38,766 nt of DNA, taken from the IMG/VR virus record IMGVR_UViG_3300030107_005854, positions 1-38,766 of that record; one strand, 5' to 3'. Source of the DNA: a virus. Of the stretch, positions 1-8,489 are shown piece by piece (within the stretch, counting starts at the first letter, position 1; every line of letters begins with the position of its first letter). The notes under the pieces were generated by a model. The model was given only the letters and a program-made list of their open reading frames with translations, was not told the DNA's origin and ran no database searches. A program made the position numbers and the translations under genes.

Positions 1-2
1 CA

Positions 3-33
3 CTCCCCCCGCCGCGAGCAGCAGCAGGGGGAG
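3..33 (-). terminator. possible terminator hairpin after the leftward operon
   Basis: Downstream of the stop codon of the last leftward gene, CTCCCCC (3-9) and GGGGGAG (27-33) can form a 7-bp stem. The window ends before any U tract could be seen, so this is only a candidate end signal of the leftward transcript. The purine-rich stretch 34-58 holds no gene. Confidence 0.3.
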
Positions 34-58
34 GAAGGGGGAAAAAGAGAAGAGTTCT

Positions 59-817
59 TTAACGCTCGGCGTTGACGTAGACGTAGTCCACCACGATTGC
101 GCCCATAGCATCATGCGATGCCAGGATGAACGGGTGAAGAAGCTGGTCGCTGAGGTTGGTGTTAGCCACCTCATCAACCTGTGCCCCATCAAAGTAGAAG
201 TAAACCTTTTCCGTGCTGCTATCGTGTCTGATAGCAAGGCGGTGGAAAGTGTCAGAAACCACCTGTGCGCCAGTCATGCCTGCTGCACCGTTGGTGTTCG
301 CAGTGTGACTGGTGCCGATAGTGACGCTTGATTCCAGCAGACCATCGGTGGTAGTGCCCGTGTCGTAGAACATCATTACAACATCGTCGCCATTAGCACC
401 CGTAGTCTGGGCGATAGTAGCAGTAACACTAGCGTTTTCCTGAAGACCGAACGCAAAAGTTCCGGTTGCTTCAAGGGTGGTCACCTTGACGCGGGCTTCA
501 ATAAACCAGTCACCAGCGTCAACGTCAACAGCGCAGTTGGGAATCGAAAGACCCTCAACCGCATCACTGGCAGTTGTAAAACTAATTGACCCGCCTGACG
601 TTGCTCCGGCAGCAACCGCTTTCAGGTTGGTGTCAGTGCCGTCAGTAGAAACAATAGTGCCAGGGTACTGCAAAACTGAAGTTGAACTATTTGCAGCCGC
701 AATGTCGCGGAATTCGATGTGACCAAGGAAGTCTTCAAAGTACTCGAAATTGTCTGACGAAGGCGACATGTCGCCCCGCGAGAGTTCCTGTCCTCGATAT
801 GAAACCAATCCATTCAT
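59..817 (-). CDS. putative virion decoration protein, concanavalin/LamG-like
   Basis: This 252-residue protein has no certain family. After a short polar N-terminus it is rich in Thr, Ser, Gly and alternating hydrophobic residues. The stretch from about residue 100 (DAGDWFIEARVKV) through TFHRLAIRH and KVYFYFDGAQV near the C-terminus resembles the strand pattern of concanavalin/LamG-like jelly rolls often found on phage capsids and fibers. It lies directly downstream of the major capsid gene in the same transcript, with a GAGG ribosome-binding site about 8 bases before the ATG. This context suggests a capsid decoration or head-fiber protein. The fold is an inference from pattern; a different virion role is possible. 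Confidence 0.6.
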   Translation of the reverse strand: MNGLVSYRGQELSRGDMSPSSDNFEYFEDFLGHIEFRDIAAANSSTSVLQYPGTIVSTDGTDTNLKAVAAGATSGGSISFTTASDAVEGLSIPNCAVDVDAGDWFIEARVKVTTLEATGTFAFGLQENASVTATIAQTTGANGDDVVMMFYDTGTTTDGLLESSVTIGTSHTANTNGAAGMTGAQVVSDTFHRLAIRHDSSTEKVYFYFDGAQVDEVANTNLSDQLLHPFILASHDAMGAIVVDYVYVNAER

Positions 818-838
818 CGTATTTGCCTCGTCTTTCTA

Positions 839-1879
839 TCAGTTGCTATAGGAGCTGGTTGCGAGGATGAAGTTACGACGCCTGTCGGTACACATGAGGT
901 TCATCGTGCAGTCCACAAAGGTCTGGAACACGGTGTGCTGGTTGGGAGCGGTCGTGGGACCATCTTCCTTCATGTATTCGCCGGACAGGAACACGGGCTT
1001 GAACACGCCCCAGTTGATGCCATAAATCGGATCACCTGCGGTGTTCTCAAGGTGCGGGACCCAGGTCACGGGGACCTGACGGAACAGCAGCTTGCCATCC
1101 TTCGACGCGATGTCGTTGCCAAGGTTGTCGTTCTGGGATTCCAGGACTTCTTCCAAGGGGCCAATCACGTTGTAGTTGGTGTAGTAGCCGTAGCGGGACC
1201 CAGTGTTGTAGCTGGGAATGTCCACGGGAGACTTGAACTGGGTGAAGGTCGCTGCCTTACGCCAGTCACGAATCAGGTCAGTCGAACTGACTGCGGCGTA
1301 ACGTGCCGAGTAGTTCTTCCAGTTCGTGTAGGTGCTGGGGTTGATGTCTGCAACGGTGGAACCGTAAGCCGCACCACCAGTAAAGCCTTCATCGCTGCCA
1401 CCACTGGTAATCCAGTACTTGACGCCATAAAGCTTTTCGGTGTCGGATGCGCTGTCCGGGCGAGCCCAGAAGCGGGTTTCCATGTGCTTGGCAAGGTCGA
1501 TCATTGCGTCTGCACGACGAATGCGGACGAGTTCGACAATGCGTGCAGGATCACGGTTCATGGCAACTTCGCGACGTTCAATCGCGTAGTTGGTCGTGAG
1601 GTGACGCCAGGGGGCAGACGCGGTCTGCATGACATCACCGACGTTCACGGAGTCAACCGCAAACAGACCGGTATCCTTGGCTGCACCACTGGTGTCAACC
1701 ATCACGTTCCACTGAATTCCATAGCCGCTCTGATAAGAAACCTTTTCAGACTGGAGGATGCTCGGGAGAGCAACGTACTCCTGAATATCTGTAGCAATTT
1801 CCGTCCAACGGAGCTTGCCCAGATCCTTCTGGGTCACCTTGATCAGATCAGCAATATCATCGGCTTGAAGAATAGCCAT
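839..1879 (-). CDS. major capsid protein
   Basis: This 346-residue protein should build the capsid shell. The call rests on position (portal, small gene, scaffold-like gene, then this gene) and on features typical of HK97-fold capsid proteins: a helical N-terminus, mixed alpha/beta sequence, many Trp, Tyr and Asn, and the segment NYAIERREVAMNRDPARIV, which resembles the long spine-helix region. The C-terminus (DCTMNLMCTDRRRNFILATS) is conserved-looking. There is no obvious prohead protease next to it, so processing cannot be judged. An AGAGGT ribosome-binding site stands 9 bases before the ATG. Exact capsid family is not determined. Confidence 0.8.
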   Translation of the reverse strand: MAILQADDIADLIKVTQKDLGKLRWTEIATDIQEYVALPSILQSEKVSYQSGYGIQWNVMVDTSGAAKDTGLFAVDSVNVGDVMQTASAPWRHLTTNYAIERREVAMNRDPARIVELVRIRRADAMIDLAKHMETRFWARPDSASDTEKLYGVKYWITSGGSDEGFTGGAAYGSTVADINPSTYTNWKNYSARYAAVSSTDLIRDWRKAATFTQFKSPVDIPSYNTGSRYGYYTNYNVIGPLEEVLESQNDNLGNDIASKDGKLLFRQVPVTWVPHLENTAGDPIYGINWGVFKPVFLSGEYMKEDGPTTAPNQHTVFQTFVDCTMNLMCTDRRRNFILATSSYSN

Positions 1880-1891
1880 TTGCTAACCTCT

Positions 1892-2767
1892 TTACTCAAA
1901 TGTCTCCGAGATTGAACCGAGCATTCCACGCTCCCTCATAAGCTTGGCCACGCTCTTTTCCGCTTCCTTGCGGGGGTCGAGCTTACGTCCTGTTCGCTTA
2001 GTCGGTCGCGCAGTCTTTTGGTTCTGGCGCTTTGCCATCTTGGAGCTAATTTTCTTTTCGGCAAGCCCCTCAATTTGGTCGGCAAAAGTAGTTTTTACCG
2101 CTTGGTTGAGAAGCTTATCTGGGCTCGGAACGTCCTTGCCCAGCTTTTTGTACCCAGCCTTGAGAAGGTCAATCTGTTCAACGACCTTGTTTCGGTTGGC
2201 CACCTGTTCGCCATCGCTCAAAAGAGAAGAAGGCCCCTGCCCCAACAGGTCGGAAAATTTATCATCGACCCTTGAGAAAAGCTCGTCCTGAGACGAGACA
2301 TTCAGTTGCGATTCCAAACTCTGAATCCTGGCATACAGTCCCTCACTGACTTTCTCCAAAGCCTTGAACTGTTCGACAATGTCGGTGTCCCAGGTTTTGT
2401 CATCAATGGTGGACTTGTAAGTGTCACCAACGGGAATTTCCGCATCTGTTTCTTCCGTTGTCTTTGGCTTGACGCCTTGCCTCTCAAACAAGTCGAGGGC
2501 TTTCTTCAGAGCCTGCGGATCGCTCTGGAATTCCTTGAGGGATTCGTCATCAATCCCGTATGCCTTTGCGCTTTCAAAAATAGCGTCGTCTTCGCTATTA
2601 GCAGCTTCAATGACATCTGTAATATCGTGGTCTTCTTCAATTTCCTCAACTTCTCCAAGTTCTGCGTCCCAATCAACAATCTGGGGCTCGTCGAAATCCA
2701 ACGAACTCTTGGGCTCTTCTGTCTCTTCAATTTCCATTTCTTCGTTTTCAGCCAATTTAGTCTCCAT
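1892..2767 (-). CDS. probable scaffolding protein
   Basis: This 291-residue protein fits a capsid scaffold. The N-terminal 75 residues are strongly acidic (runs of Glu and Asp), the middle (about 140-245) looks helical and coiled-coil, and the C-terminal 55 residues are rich in Lys and Arg, like the capsid-binding tails of scaffold proteins. It sits between the FmdB-like small gene and the major capsid gene, where scaffolds usually lie. It overlaps the upstream gene by 11 bases, which suggests translational coupling. There is no protease motif that I can see. Function is inferred from composition and place. Confidence 0.6.
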   Translation of the reverse strand: METKLAENEEMEIEETEEPKSSLDFDEPQIVDWDAELGEVEEIEEDHDITDVIEAANSEDDAIFESAKAYGIDDESLKEFQSDPQALKKALDLFERQGVKPKTTEETDAEIPVGDTYKSTIDDKTWDTDIVEQFKALEKVSEGLYARIQSLESQLNVSSQDELFSRVDDKFSDLLGQGPSSLLSDGEQVANRNKVVEQIDLLKAGYKKLGKDVPSPDKLLNQAVKTTFADQIEGLAEKKISSKMAKRQNQKTARPTKRTGRKLDPRKEAEKSVAKLMRERGMLGSISETFE

Positions 2768-3122
2768 ATCCAGCGTTGCGGTCGTGCATACCGTGTGCTT
2801 TCAAGTACTTTTTCCTGTGGGCCCTAGATTCAAAGATTGCTTGTCCTGTTTTTGCATCAAATGATGTTGGAACACCCATTTTAGCCGACGATTCCATGGC
2901 TTTCCCAATTTGGCTGGGGTGAACACCTGCCCCATCCGATTTCATTGGCCAAGTACCACAAGATTTGGTTTCACCCATCTCTGCTGGGTAGTCCCTGGAC
3001 CAAAGAACGCCTTCGTTATCGACATAAGTGCCGTTTTTGAGAGTATTTTTTTCCATTTGTGCCACAGTCCAGCACATTTCCATGGTTCTATTCGTCTTTT
3101 TGTCTCGAAAACAGTATATCAC
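2757..3122 (-). CDS. small portal-adjacent protein, FmdB/zinc-ribbon-like family
   Basis: This 121-residue protein starts at a GTG that overlaps the portal stop codon by 4 bases (GTGA). It begins with MIYCFRD and then has only scattered cysteines (residues 4 and 17, and about residue 55), so a zinc ribbon is degenerate at best. The second half, with GVHPSQIGKAMESS, GVPTSFDAKTGQAIF, RAHRKKYLKAHG and DRNAGYGD, matches from memory a small protein often found between portal and capsid genes and annotated as FmdB-like. Its job in phages is unknown; a role in head assembly is a guess from position. Confidence 0.55.
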   Translation of the reverse strand: MIYCFRDKKTNRTMEMCWTVAQMEKNTLKNGTYVDNEGVLWSRDYPAEMGETKSCGTWPMKSDGAGVHPSQIGKAMESSAKMGVPTSFDAKTGQAIFESRAHRKKYLKAHGMHDRNAGYGD

Positions 3123-4876
3123 GGCTGAGTAGCCTTTCTCATCTCAGATTGCTGTGGGTTGCTGCCCATCAATGCCCTCGACATCACGTTGTCGCGGTCT
3201 GCGCGTCCCATTCCGCCCACGTTTTGGCGAGTATACGTCCGTTCTGCAGGCCCACCAGCCGCAGAGGGACTTGCCGGATCAGGCATTGGCATGGAATCGT
3301 TGACCAACTCAGCAATTTCGGGGACGTTCGAGTATTTAGCAGACAGTTCGATGAACTTATCGAAGTCAATTGTCTTGCCTTGCTGCGCCATTACGGGCGC
3401 CATAGGAATCAAGACATTGGAAAGCATTGCATTGAGCGTTTGAAGGCGCTCTGCAGGGCTCCTGCTCTGCATAGAAAAGGCCACAATGTCAATTTCATGC
3501 TCATAGAAGTCGCCTTCTCGATCATTTGCGCTAAACGCGGTGTCAATTGCCATTGTCTGGGTGATTTGGCGCGAAACCTCATAGTCACTAGATGGATCGT
3601 GCCACAGATACCACCCCATAGCCCTAATTACGTCACGAACAGCTCCACTCGTGCGCTCCTGCATGTCAATAATTCGTTGACTACTGCTTGAGCGGACCAT
3701 TTGCTCCTGGCCAAGAGTGTCTGCAACAGGCGAAAGGCCCGCAAGGGTGTCCAAATTACCACCCATGTAAGAGAACATGTCTCGAACCTGAAGCAAAAAC
3801 GCCAGACTGGTCTGGTCAATGCCCCCATATTGCATCTCTTTCGTCGCTTCTGGCCTGTCAGAGCGGATCATGTCGCCATCATCAGCGTTCAAAATGCGCT
3901 CACCATCAGCTTCTGCGCCCGACTGAACGATGGTAACCGTCTTCTGACGCTCTGCCTGCCGACCAAGCTTGCGAAACATTCTGTTGGACAAATCGTTGAG
4001 GTCTGTTAGAACAGATACCGGCGGGAGGGGCATAATACTGCCCGGAACGTCATTGTATCGCAGGAGGTGATATGGACCAGTCTCAGGACCATCCCAATCG
4101 CGCTCGCTTAGAGGCTCTTTATGCGAAATTGATCCGTCATCATTTGAAGCTAAGAGAACCACGCGGTTTTCAAAAGGAAGCCAGACTTCCCACAACTCAA
4201 CCGTCTCAAGGTAGTAATCTTCCCCAGTCCGAGCGTATCCCGAAGTAACTGACTGGACCTTTTGATCGCCCTGCTCGTTAGTGGTGCTGTAGAAGCCGGT
4301 TGGCTTGACATCCTTGGCCCTGCTTTGGGGAATCAGGCCGGTTTCGAGGGCTTCTTCGTAGGGCACAATGAATCGATTGCCCGCAAACTGGACATCTTCC
4401 CACCTGGATGCGTGGATATCAAAGACGAAATCGTCCAAATCCACGATATCAGCGTAGGGCTGCCCAGCATCGTGCAGAAATCCCTTTGTGGAAGCATCAG
4501 CGGAATCAGAAATTCCAACTTTCATGATCCCAATTGAGAAAAGTGCGTCAAAAACCCAGAGCTGAAGCGTCCGGTCGAAATCAATTTCCTTCAGGACCTT
4601 GTTAATTGCCAGCTCAAACCGCGCTGAGATATCCTCAAGCTGCACGTTTTTGCTTGTAACAACAACCTGGGGGTTTGCTGCGGCAATCTGGCGCCGGTAT
4701 GTGTTTACCGCCAGCTCAAGGAAGTTAACCGGCATACGGTCCTGACTCCCACTGTCGCTGTAGTTGTAGCCCACATACTCCTGAACAGCCGTAAACCGAC
4801 GTTCTCGGTACGGCTGAAGCTTACGTCGGGCGTGTTCCATTGCCATTGTAAGTTGCTTGATGTCTGTTTCAGCCAT
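3119..4876 (-). CDS. portal protein
   Basis: This 585-residue protein should form the dodecameric ring through which DNA is packaged and ejected. Evidence is its length, its place immediately after the large terminase (start and stop codons share one base at 4876), and portal-like features: an N-terminal helical region with LELAVNTYRRQIAAANPQV, a hydrophobic/acidic middle with FVFDIHASRWEDV, a helical stem and clip region around RMFRKLGRQAERQ, and a wing region with MGGNLDTLAGLSP near residue 370. It ends in a Pro- and Ser-rich tail (about 535-585). It resembles portals of podovirus-like environmental phages more than siphovirus portals, judged only by eye. Confidence 0.85.
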   Translation of the reverse strand: MAETDIKQLTMAMEHARRKLQPYRERRFTAVQEYVGYNYSDSGSQDRMPVNFLELAVNTYRRQIAAANPQVVVTSKNVQLEDISARFELAINKVLKEIDFDRTLQLWVFDALFSIGIMKVGISDSADASTKGFLHDAGQPYADIVDLDDFVFDIHASRWEDVQFAGNRFIVPYEEALETGLIPQSRAKDVKPTGFYSTTNEQGDQKVQSVTSGYARTGEDYYLETVELWEVWLPFENRVVLLASNDDGSISHKEPLSERDWDGPETGPYHLLRYNDVPGSIMPLPPVSVLTDLNDLSNRMFRKLGRQAERQKTVTIVQSGAEADGERILNADDGDMIRSDRPEATKEMQYGGIDQTSLAFLLQVRDMFSYMGGNLDTLAGLSPVADTLGQEQMVRSSSSQRIIDMQERTSGAVRDVIRAMGWYLWHDPSSDYEVSRQITQTMAIDTAFSANDREGDFYEHEIDIVAFSMQSRSPAERLQTLNAMLSNVLIPMAPVMAQQGKTIDFDKFIELSAKYSNVPEIAELVNDSMPMPDPASPSAAGGPAERTYTRQNVGGMGRADRDNVMSRALMGSNPQQSEMRKATQP

Positions 4877-6636
4877 TACCAGAGATCCTCATTGACTTCT
4901 TGTTTCTTGCGCTGGTTTATTCTCCAAGCCATGGAGCCAACTGGCGCTTCGTTTGTTTCCTGTACCGGTTCAATCCTTCGAGTCCGCATTCCGCGCCAAC
5001 AAAGCGCATCTGCAGTCGGCCTGTCGCCGTGATTGTCCTTTGCGCCAGACGGGTCTGCGCTCCGAAACATCTTACTATGTGTTACCCAACCATTTGAAGC
5101 AAAAATGATCTCCTTGCACTCGTGCAGGGCATGTTGTGATCGGTTGAGGAACTTCCTTTTCATCAGCGCCGAGCGGTAGTCGCTGTAAATCGCACGCTTT
5201 TCGTCTTTTGTCGGCCACCATCCCGGAATATCGGACACCTTTTTGCCAATGCTTGTTTCATTGCGGCGGTAAAAGATCCTGCGGTATCCCATATCCAAAA
5301 TAGCGTCACCAAAATTGCGGCCCGGACCAGGAGCTTCCCAAATGAGAAACGCCCCCTGATCGTTCGAGCCCTTAAAAAACTTCGCCAGAGCAACCGCATA
5401 TTGGGCCAACTCCTCGGGGCGAGTATCGGGGGAAACGAATTCTGCTACTTTCTCGCCCGAAAGGCAGTCTCCGACGCTGAGAACACTGTTACTACTTCCG
5501 GTTCCCGTGGCAATATCGGCTCCAATGACATATTCCCTGTCAAATGGCATCATTCCAGCCGCATCAGGCAGCGTCCAGAGCTGCAAACGGCCCTTGTGCT
5601 GGGCCGACATCCCCACAACCTCACCAGTACCCTTCTCGTATTCAAGCTCTCCAGTCATGGCTGGGGGCTTGCTGGTTTCCTTTATCAGCTTGTCAATCTC
5701 GAAGGGATCGAAGAACTGGTAATCCGAACCAGTGAAGTCGATGTCTAGCTCCTGGGCAATCTCCCTCGGGGTCGCCACACGTTTGCATTCTTCGTCATAC
5801 CAAGTCGAACGAGGTCGGCCCTCTTCGTCATGGTAGAGGCCAATCGCCTTTTCCGGGTGTGCCGACCAATGTAGCCTGACCTTCTTAATCTCTCCCTTGT
5901 GGGCAAGATCATAGAAAGCATTGCTTGATCCAGCGGGTGTAGAATTAAAAATCCTGCATTTCGTTGCATCGCGAGTAGACGCCAGCGCCCTGTATCCAGC
6001 ATCCACATCAAATGCCGCAAACTCATCGAGTCCGATGGCAGTTCTGCGGTCGCCACGAGCAACATCACCAGTAGTGGATTCTCCATCAATCGAGCTACCG
6101 TTCCTTTCGTTCGTCAAACGCAACTTGGTCCGGGCGGTTTCCGGCAACAACCAAGCCGGTTGATTCTTGTGCAGAAAATCAATCTTCCAAAACAGGCTCT
6201 TCGGGTTTCCCGGCTTGTCTACATAGTCTTCGTTACGACTCACCAAAAGAAATGACTGACCGTCATGGAAGTGCCAACGCCACTCAAACAGCGTCAGCAA
6301 CATCCATGAGGCACCCATGTCACGACTCTTTTCAATCAAGATGTCACGCTTGCCAATGGAATCATCCATGTCCAAAAGCGCTTCATCCTGGAATCCGTAT
6401 GTCAGGAACGGAATGCTCGCCACAGCCTTGCGGGGGTCATACGTCCAACAAAACGTGTTGACGTAAAACAACAGATCCTTGGCGCACATCTGCCACAAAT
6501 CCTGGGCGTTCGCAGAACTCTCGGAACCCAACTCTACAAGCTTCCTGCGGAACTTCAGGTTCTCCTGAAGACCCTTGGGAACCATGTCATAAAACGGACT
6601 ACTGCTTATTGATCTTCTCCTGCCTCTTCCAGCCAT
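4876..6636 (-). CDS. terL: terminase large subunit
   Basis: This 586-residue protein is the ATP-driven DNA packaging motor with a nuclease that cuts the concatemer. The Walker A-type segment is KSRDMGASW (about 103-111), followed by the aromatic WRWHFHDGQSFLLVSRNEDYVD strand region. Walker B is AIGLDEF (200-206), followed by the coupling motif NSTPAGSSNAFY (231-242). The C-terminal RNase H-fold nuclease shows the acidic residues in GADIATGTG (Asp374), IWEAPGPG (Glu434) and HGDRPTADAL (Asp538). Length and motif order are complete. It overlaps the upstream small gene by 38 bases. Confidence 0.93.
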   Translation of the reverse strand: MAGRGRRRSISSSPFYDMVPKGLQENLKFRRKLVELGSESSANAQDLWQMCAKDLLFYVNTFCWTYDPRKAVASIPFLTYGFQDEALLDMDDSIGKRDILIEKSRDMGASWMLLTLFEWRWHFHDGQSFLLVSRNEDYVDKPGNPKSLFWKIDFLHKNQPAWLLPETARTKLRLTNERNGSSIDGESTTGDVARGDRRTAIGLDEFAAFDVDAGYRALASTRDATKCRIFNSTPAGSSNAFYDLAHKGEIKKVRLHWSAHPEKAIGLYHDEEGRPRSTWYDEECKRVATPREIAQELDIDFTGSDYQFFDPFEIDKLIKETSKPPAMTGELEYEKGTGEVVGMSAQHKGRLQLWTLPDAAGMMPFDREYVIGADIATGTGSSNSVLSVGDCLSGEKVAEFVSPDTRPEELAQYAVALAKFFKGSNDQGAFLIWEAPGPGRNFGDAILDMGYRRIFYRRNETSIGKKVSDIPGWWPTKDEKRAIYSDYRSALMKRKFLNRSQHALHECKEIIFASNGWVTHSKMFRSADPSGAKDNHGDRPTADALCWRGMRTRRIEPVQETNEAPVGSMAWRINQRKKQEVNEDLW

Positions 6637-6907
6637 AATAAAAACTGGAATGCGGGCAACCTACAAACCGGGCAATCTCAATCTTGTCCATCCACGGCCT
6701 CAAGGCTTCAAGCGCAACGAAATACCACAAACTGCGGACCATGACACTCTTGTCGCTTTTCGAGCTAAAAACTTCATCCTTATCAATATCGTGCTTTTTG
6801 CACAACCAAGGCAAGGCGCCTTTGACATATTTCTTGGCCTCCGTTGGCGTATCGCACGAGCCCTCGACCTTAAAACCCCAATCCTTCTCAATGTCAATTA
6901 CCGGCAC
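6599..6907 (-). CDS. possible terminase small subunit with DnaA-like helix-turn-helix
   Basis: This small protein of about 102 residues lies just upstream of the large terminase and overlaps it by 38 bases. The C-terminal half (VRSLWYFVALEALRPW, MDKIEIARFVGCPHSSFYYG) looks like the DNA-binding domain IV of DnaA, whose last motif reads similar to GRDHSTVxxA. A DNA-binding protein here would fit a small terminase subunit that recognises the packaging site; a transcription or replication factor is the alternative. I prefer the GTG at 6907, which has an AGAAGGG site upstream and a short overlap with the preceding gene. Another in-frame GTG at 6940 would add 11 residues. Confidence 0.55.
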   Translation of the reverse strand: MPVIDIEKDWGFKVEGSCDTPTEAKKYVKGALPWLCKKHDIDKDEVFSSKSDKSVMVRSLWYFVALEALRPWMDKIEIARFVGCPHSSFYYGWKRQEKINKQ

Positions 6908-7244
6908 CTTTTTTGCCCTTCTTGTATTTCCTGCCAACACGCTTCTGGTCCGGGATCTTTGTCACCAACGCAGCAATGTAAATCCGAATCCTCTCCGCCG
7001 TGTACAACAAATCACGCTCGTCATCCTCTGACTCAACACCAGCAGACGCCGCAATGTCCTCAAGGATAAACGACAAACCCCGTATCCCCTGAATCAACGA
7101 CTCTATATCAGTCTCCCCCAAATCCGATAACGCACTGTGCGTCAGAGACAAAGAGCCACGCTTCTTGCTGGAGTAAAACCGCTTGTCCCAAGAAGGGTGA
7201 TGCTCTACCTGAACCTTCGTAGATTTACGCTTCCTCTTCGCCAC
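6894..7244 (-). CDS. hypothetical basic-ended protein
   Basis: I do not recognise this 116-residue protein. Both ends are basic: MAKRKRKSTKVQ at the start and RVGRKYKKGKKGAGN at the end. The middle (about 38-95) is acidic and helical, with DLGETDIESLIQGIRGLSFILEDIAAS and ESEDDERDLLYTAERIRIYIA. It starts at a GTG inside the end of the previous gene (20-base overlap) and its end overlaps the next gene. The basic tails suggest nucleic-acid contact, and the position upstream of the terminase genes suggests a packaging-related or regulatory role. Both points are inference. Confidence 0.6.
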   Translation of the reverse strand: MAKRKRKSTKVQVEHHPSWDKRFYSSKKRGSLSLTHSALSDLGETDIESLIQGIRGLSFILEDIAASAGVESEDDERDLLYTAERIRIYIAALVTKIPDQKRVGRKYKKGKKGAGN

Positions 7245-7515
7245 CCGGCCTCTGTTCCAATATGTCCTCTAAAGACATTACGCGGATAAACGAGGGGGTG
7301 CCCTCGCCCACAAACGCGCTAGCAATATTAAATTCATAGTACTCGCGTGCCTCATCCAGGCTCATGCCGTCGCGATCACACAACGTGGAAATAACCTTGT
7401 CCTCGTCGTATGCAATCGAATAACTGTTCGCGACACGAGCAAGACCCATAATGCAATTGTCAAAACCTTCTGCCTTCAACAAAGACATCTCCTCTTTCCT
7501 AAGCTCTTCTTCCAT
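7225..7515 (-). CDS. conserved small acidic phage protein
   Basis: This protein of 96 residues is of a kind often seen in environmental phages. Key segments are MEEELRKEEM at the start, FDNCIMGLARVAN, IAYDEDKVISTLCDRDGM, DEAREYYEFNIASAFVGEGTPSFI. I recall the pattern of a Cys-Ile-x-Gly motif, a DEDK segment and YxxNIxxAxVGEGTP from many phage genomes, always without a known function. I place the start at the ATG at 7515, one base after the stop codon of the upstream gene, rather than at an upstream in-frame start at 7557 that would overlap that gene. It ends inside the next gene. Confidence 0.65.
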   Translation of the reverse strand: MEEELRKEEMSLLKAEGFDNCIMGLARVANSYSIAYDEDKVISTLCDRDGMSLDEAREYYEFNIASAFVGEGTPSFIRVMSLEDILEQRPGGEEEA

Positions 7516-7516
7516 G

Positions 7517-8161
7517 TCAGTCACCAGACGATTCCTTGGAAATCCTCGCCACTTCATCTATCAATCTTATCACATCTGATGCATCGTTTTTCGTCGCCTC
7601 GTGATCCAATTGCTGTTTTGTCGGCATCGCCTTCGTAAACAAATTAGACCAAAAGATGTTCTCGGTCGTCGGACTACTGCGAGCCCACATCAACATCCCC
7701 CACGCCGTACTACTCGGGGCGTCCCTGGGCTTCACATCCTCAACACACAAGTGACTCGCCACCCACTGCAAATTCTCAATCGGAGTGGCCGTCTTCTTCT
7801 TGAAATTCTTCTTCCCAACCATCTTCGATGCCATCGCCTCATCCTGCACCGGTACAATCGTACCGGACTTGGACTTCTCCTTCTTCGACTCCACAGTACC
7901 ACCCGACATCACATCCTCATACGACTGCCAATACGCAGCCTCGTGAGTCAAACCCGCCTTCTTGTGATACTTCATCATCTCACGGAATGCGTCGTAACAA
8001 CCCGCAATGATCATGTCCTTGCGAGCCTGCTCTTTCGTCGGCTGTTCTCTGTTGTATACCACAGTTTGATCCAGGATTAGGGGGCGGGGATAGTATTGAC
8101 AATAGCTCGGCACCGGGGGGGGCTGGCAACGCGCACGGGCGCGGCGCACGCGATCCATCAT
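7517..8161 (-). CDS. hypothetical protein at the head of the leftward operon
   Basis: This is the first gene of the leftward unit; I do not recognise it. The part that reads as protein begins around VVYNREQPTKEQARKDM and continues with CYDAFREMMKYHKKAG, TATPIENLQWVASHLCVEDV, GMLMWARSSPTTENIFWSNL and a helical C-terminus. A middle stretch rich in Lys (about 80-120 residues in) looks disordered. The start is uncertain: the ATG at 8161 lies in GC-rich repeat-like sequence and has no clear ribosome-binding site; a GTG at 8062 or ATG at 8014 could be the true start. An inverted repeat (7849-7866) lies inside the gene. Confidence 0.5.
   Translation of the reverse strand: MMDRVRRARARCQPPPVPSYCQYYPRPLILDQTVVYNREQPTKEQARKDMIIAGCYDAFREMMKYHKKAGLTHEAAYWQSYEDVMSGGTVESKKEKSKSGTIVPVQDEAMASKMVGKKNFKKKTATPIENLQWVASHLCVEDVKPRDAPSSTAWGMLMWARSSPTTENIFWSNLFTKAMPTKQQLDHEATKNDASDVIRLIDEVARISKESSGD
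7849..7866. repeat. dyad site 1, CCGGTAC-AATC-GTACCGG
   Basis: Perfect 7-bp inverted repeat with a 4-base spacer inside the leftward gene at 7517. Its 16-bp core GGTACAATCGTACCGG returns at 33588-33603, and a variant returns at 19369-19388. It could be a protein-binding site; its regulator, if any, is unknown. Confidence 0.45.
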
Positions 8162-8181
8162 AGCAGCCGAGCAGCCATGGA

Positions 8182-8207
8182 CACGGCGCACAGGCACGGC
8201 GCACAGG
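8182..8207. repeat. tandem 13-bp direct repeat CACGGCGCACAGG x2
   Basis: Two perfect head-to-tail copies. Eleven bases of the unit (CACGGCGCACA) occur again at 12672-12682, just upstream of a promoter-like sequence, which suggests a shared binding site. Confidence 0.6.
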
Positions 8208-8425
8208 CGCATGGGCACGGGCGCGGGCACGCGGGGCGCACGGTACACATCGACCGGGCCCGGACGAGCGGCGGCACCCGGTACAAAGAAGGGAAAGAGG
8301 GGGAGGGATACCCCCCACGGCACAGGGAGCAGCTAGAGCGGTTCAGGTACCTGATCGACCCGGCGGGGCGGTCGCTCCTCCTCTCTCCTTCTCTTATACA
8401 AACTGGACAACGGGGGGGGATATGG

Positions 8426-8455
8426 CCGACATCTGGATACAGAATCCGGTACAAT
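8426..8455 (+). promoter_or_regulatory. candidate rightward promoter
   Basis: CCGACA (8426-8431), an 18-base spacer and TACAAT (8450-8455) resemble a sigma-70 type promoter 35 bases before the first rightward start codon. The -10 box is flanked by CCGG on both sides. Weak -35; unproven. Confidence 0.35.
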
Positions 8456-8474
8456 CCGGGAAACCACTACCCAT

Positions 8475-8483
8475 TGAAAGGGG
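8475..8483 (+). promoter_or_regulatory. extended ribosome-binding box TGAAAGGGG
   Basis: This box lies 6 bases before the ATG at 8490. The same box precedes the starts at 8973, 11020 (TGAAAGGG), 11304, 11458 (CGAAAGGGG), 12350, 12727 (TGAAAGGAG) and 13767 (CGAAAGGG). AAAGGRG matches the 3' end of 16S rRNA; the conserved leading C-T-G goes beyond what rRNA pairing needs. Confidence 0.7.
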
Positions 8484-8489
8484 TACACC

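Larger units (their letters stand above)
8162..8489. promoter_or_regulatory. divergent intergenic region, GC-rich with short tandem repeats
   Basis: This region of about 330 bases separates the leftward head genes from the rightward genes; I see no convincing gene in it. It is very GC-rich, with repeated GGCGCAC elements and a perfect tandem copy of CACGGCGCACAGG (8182-8194 and 8195-8207). G tracts and short dyads such as GGTACC (8348) are present. It presumably holds the early promoters of both units and may be bound by a regulator or be a replication origin, but nothing in the sequence settles which. Confidence 0.5.

Noticed and set aside
935-1915. 326-codon open frame on the + strand opposite the capsid gene
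   Set aside because: It is the antisense shadow of the major capsid gene; its translation has no protein-like pattern and no ribosome-binding site.
8095-8100. TTGACA as a -35 box for a rightward promoter
   Set aside because: No -10-like sequence lies 15-19 bases downstream; the following sequence is a G tract.
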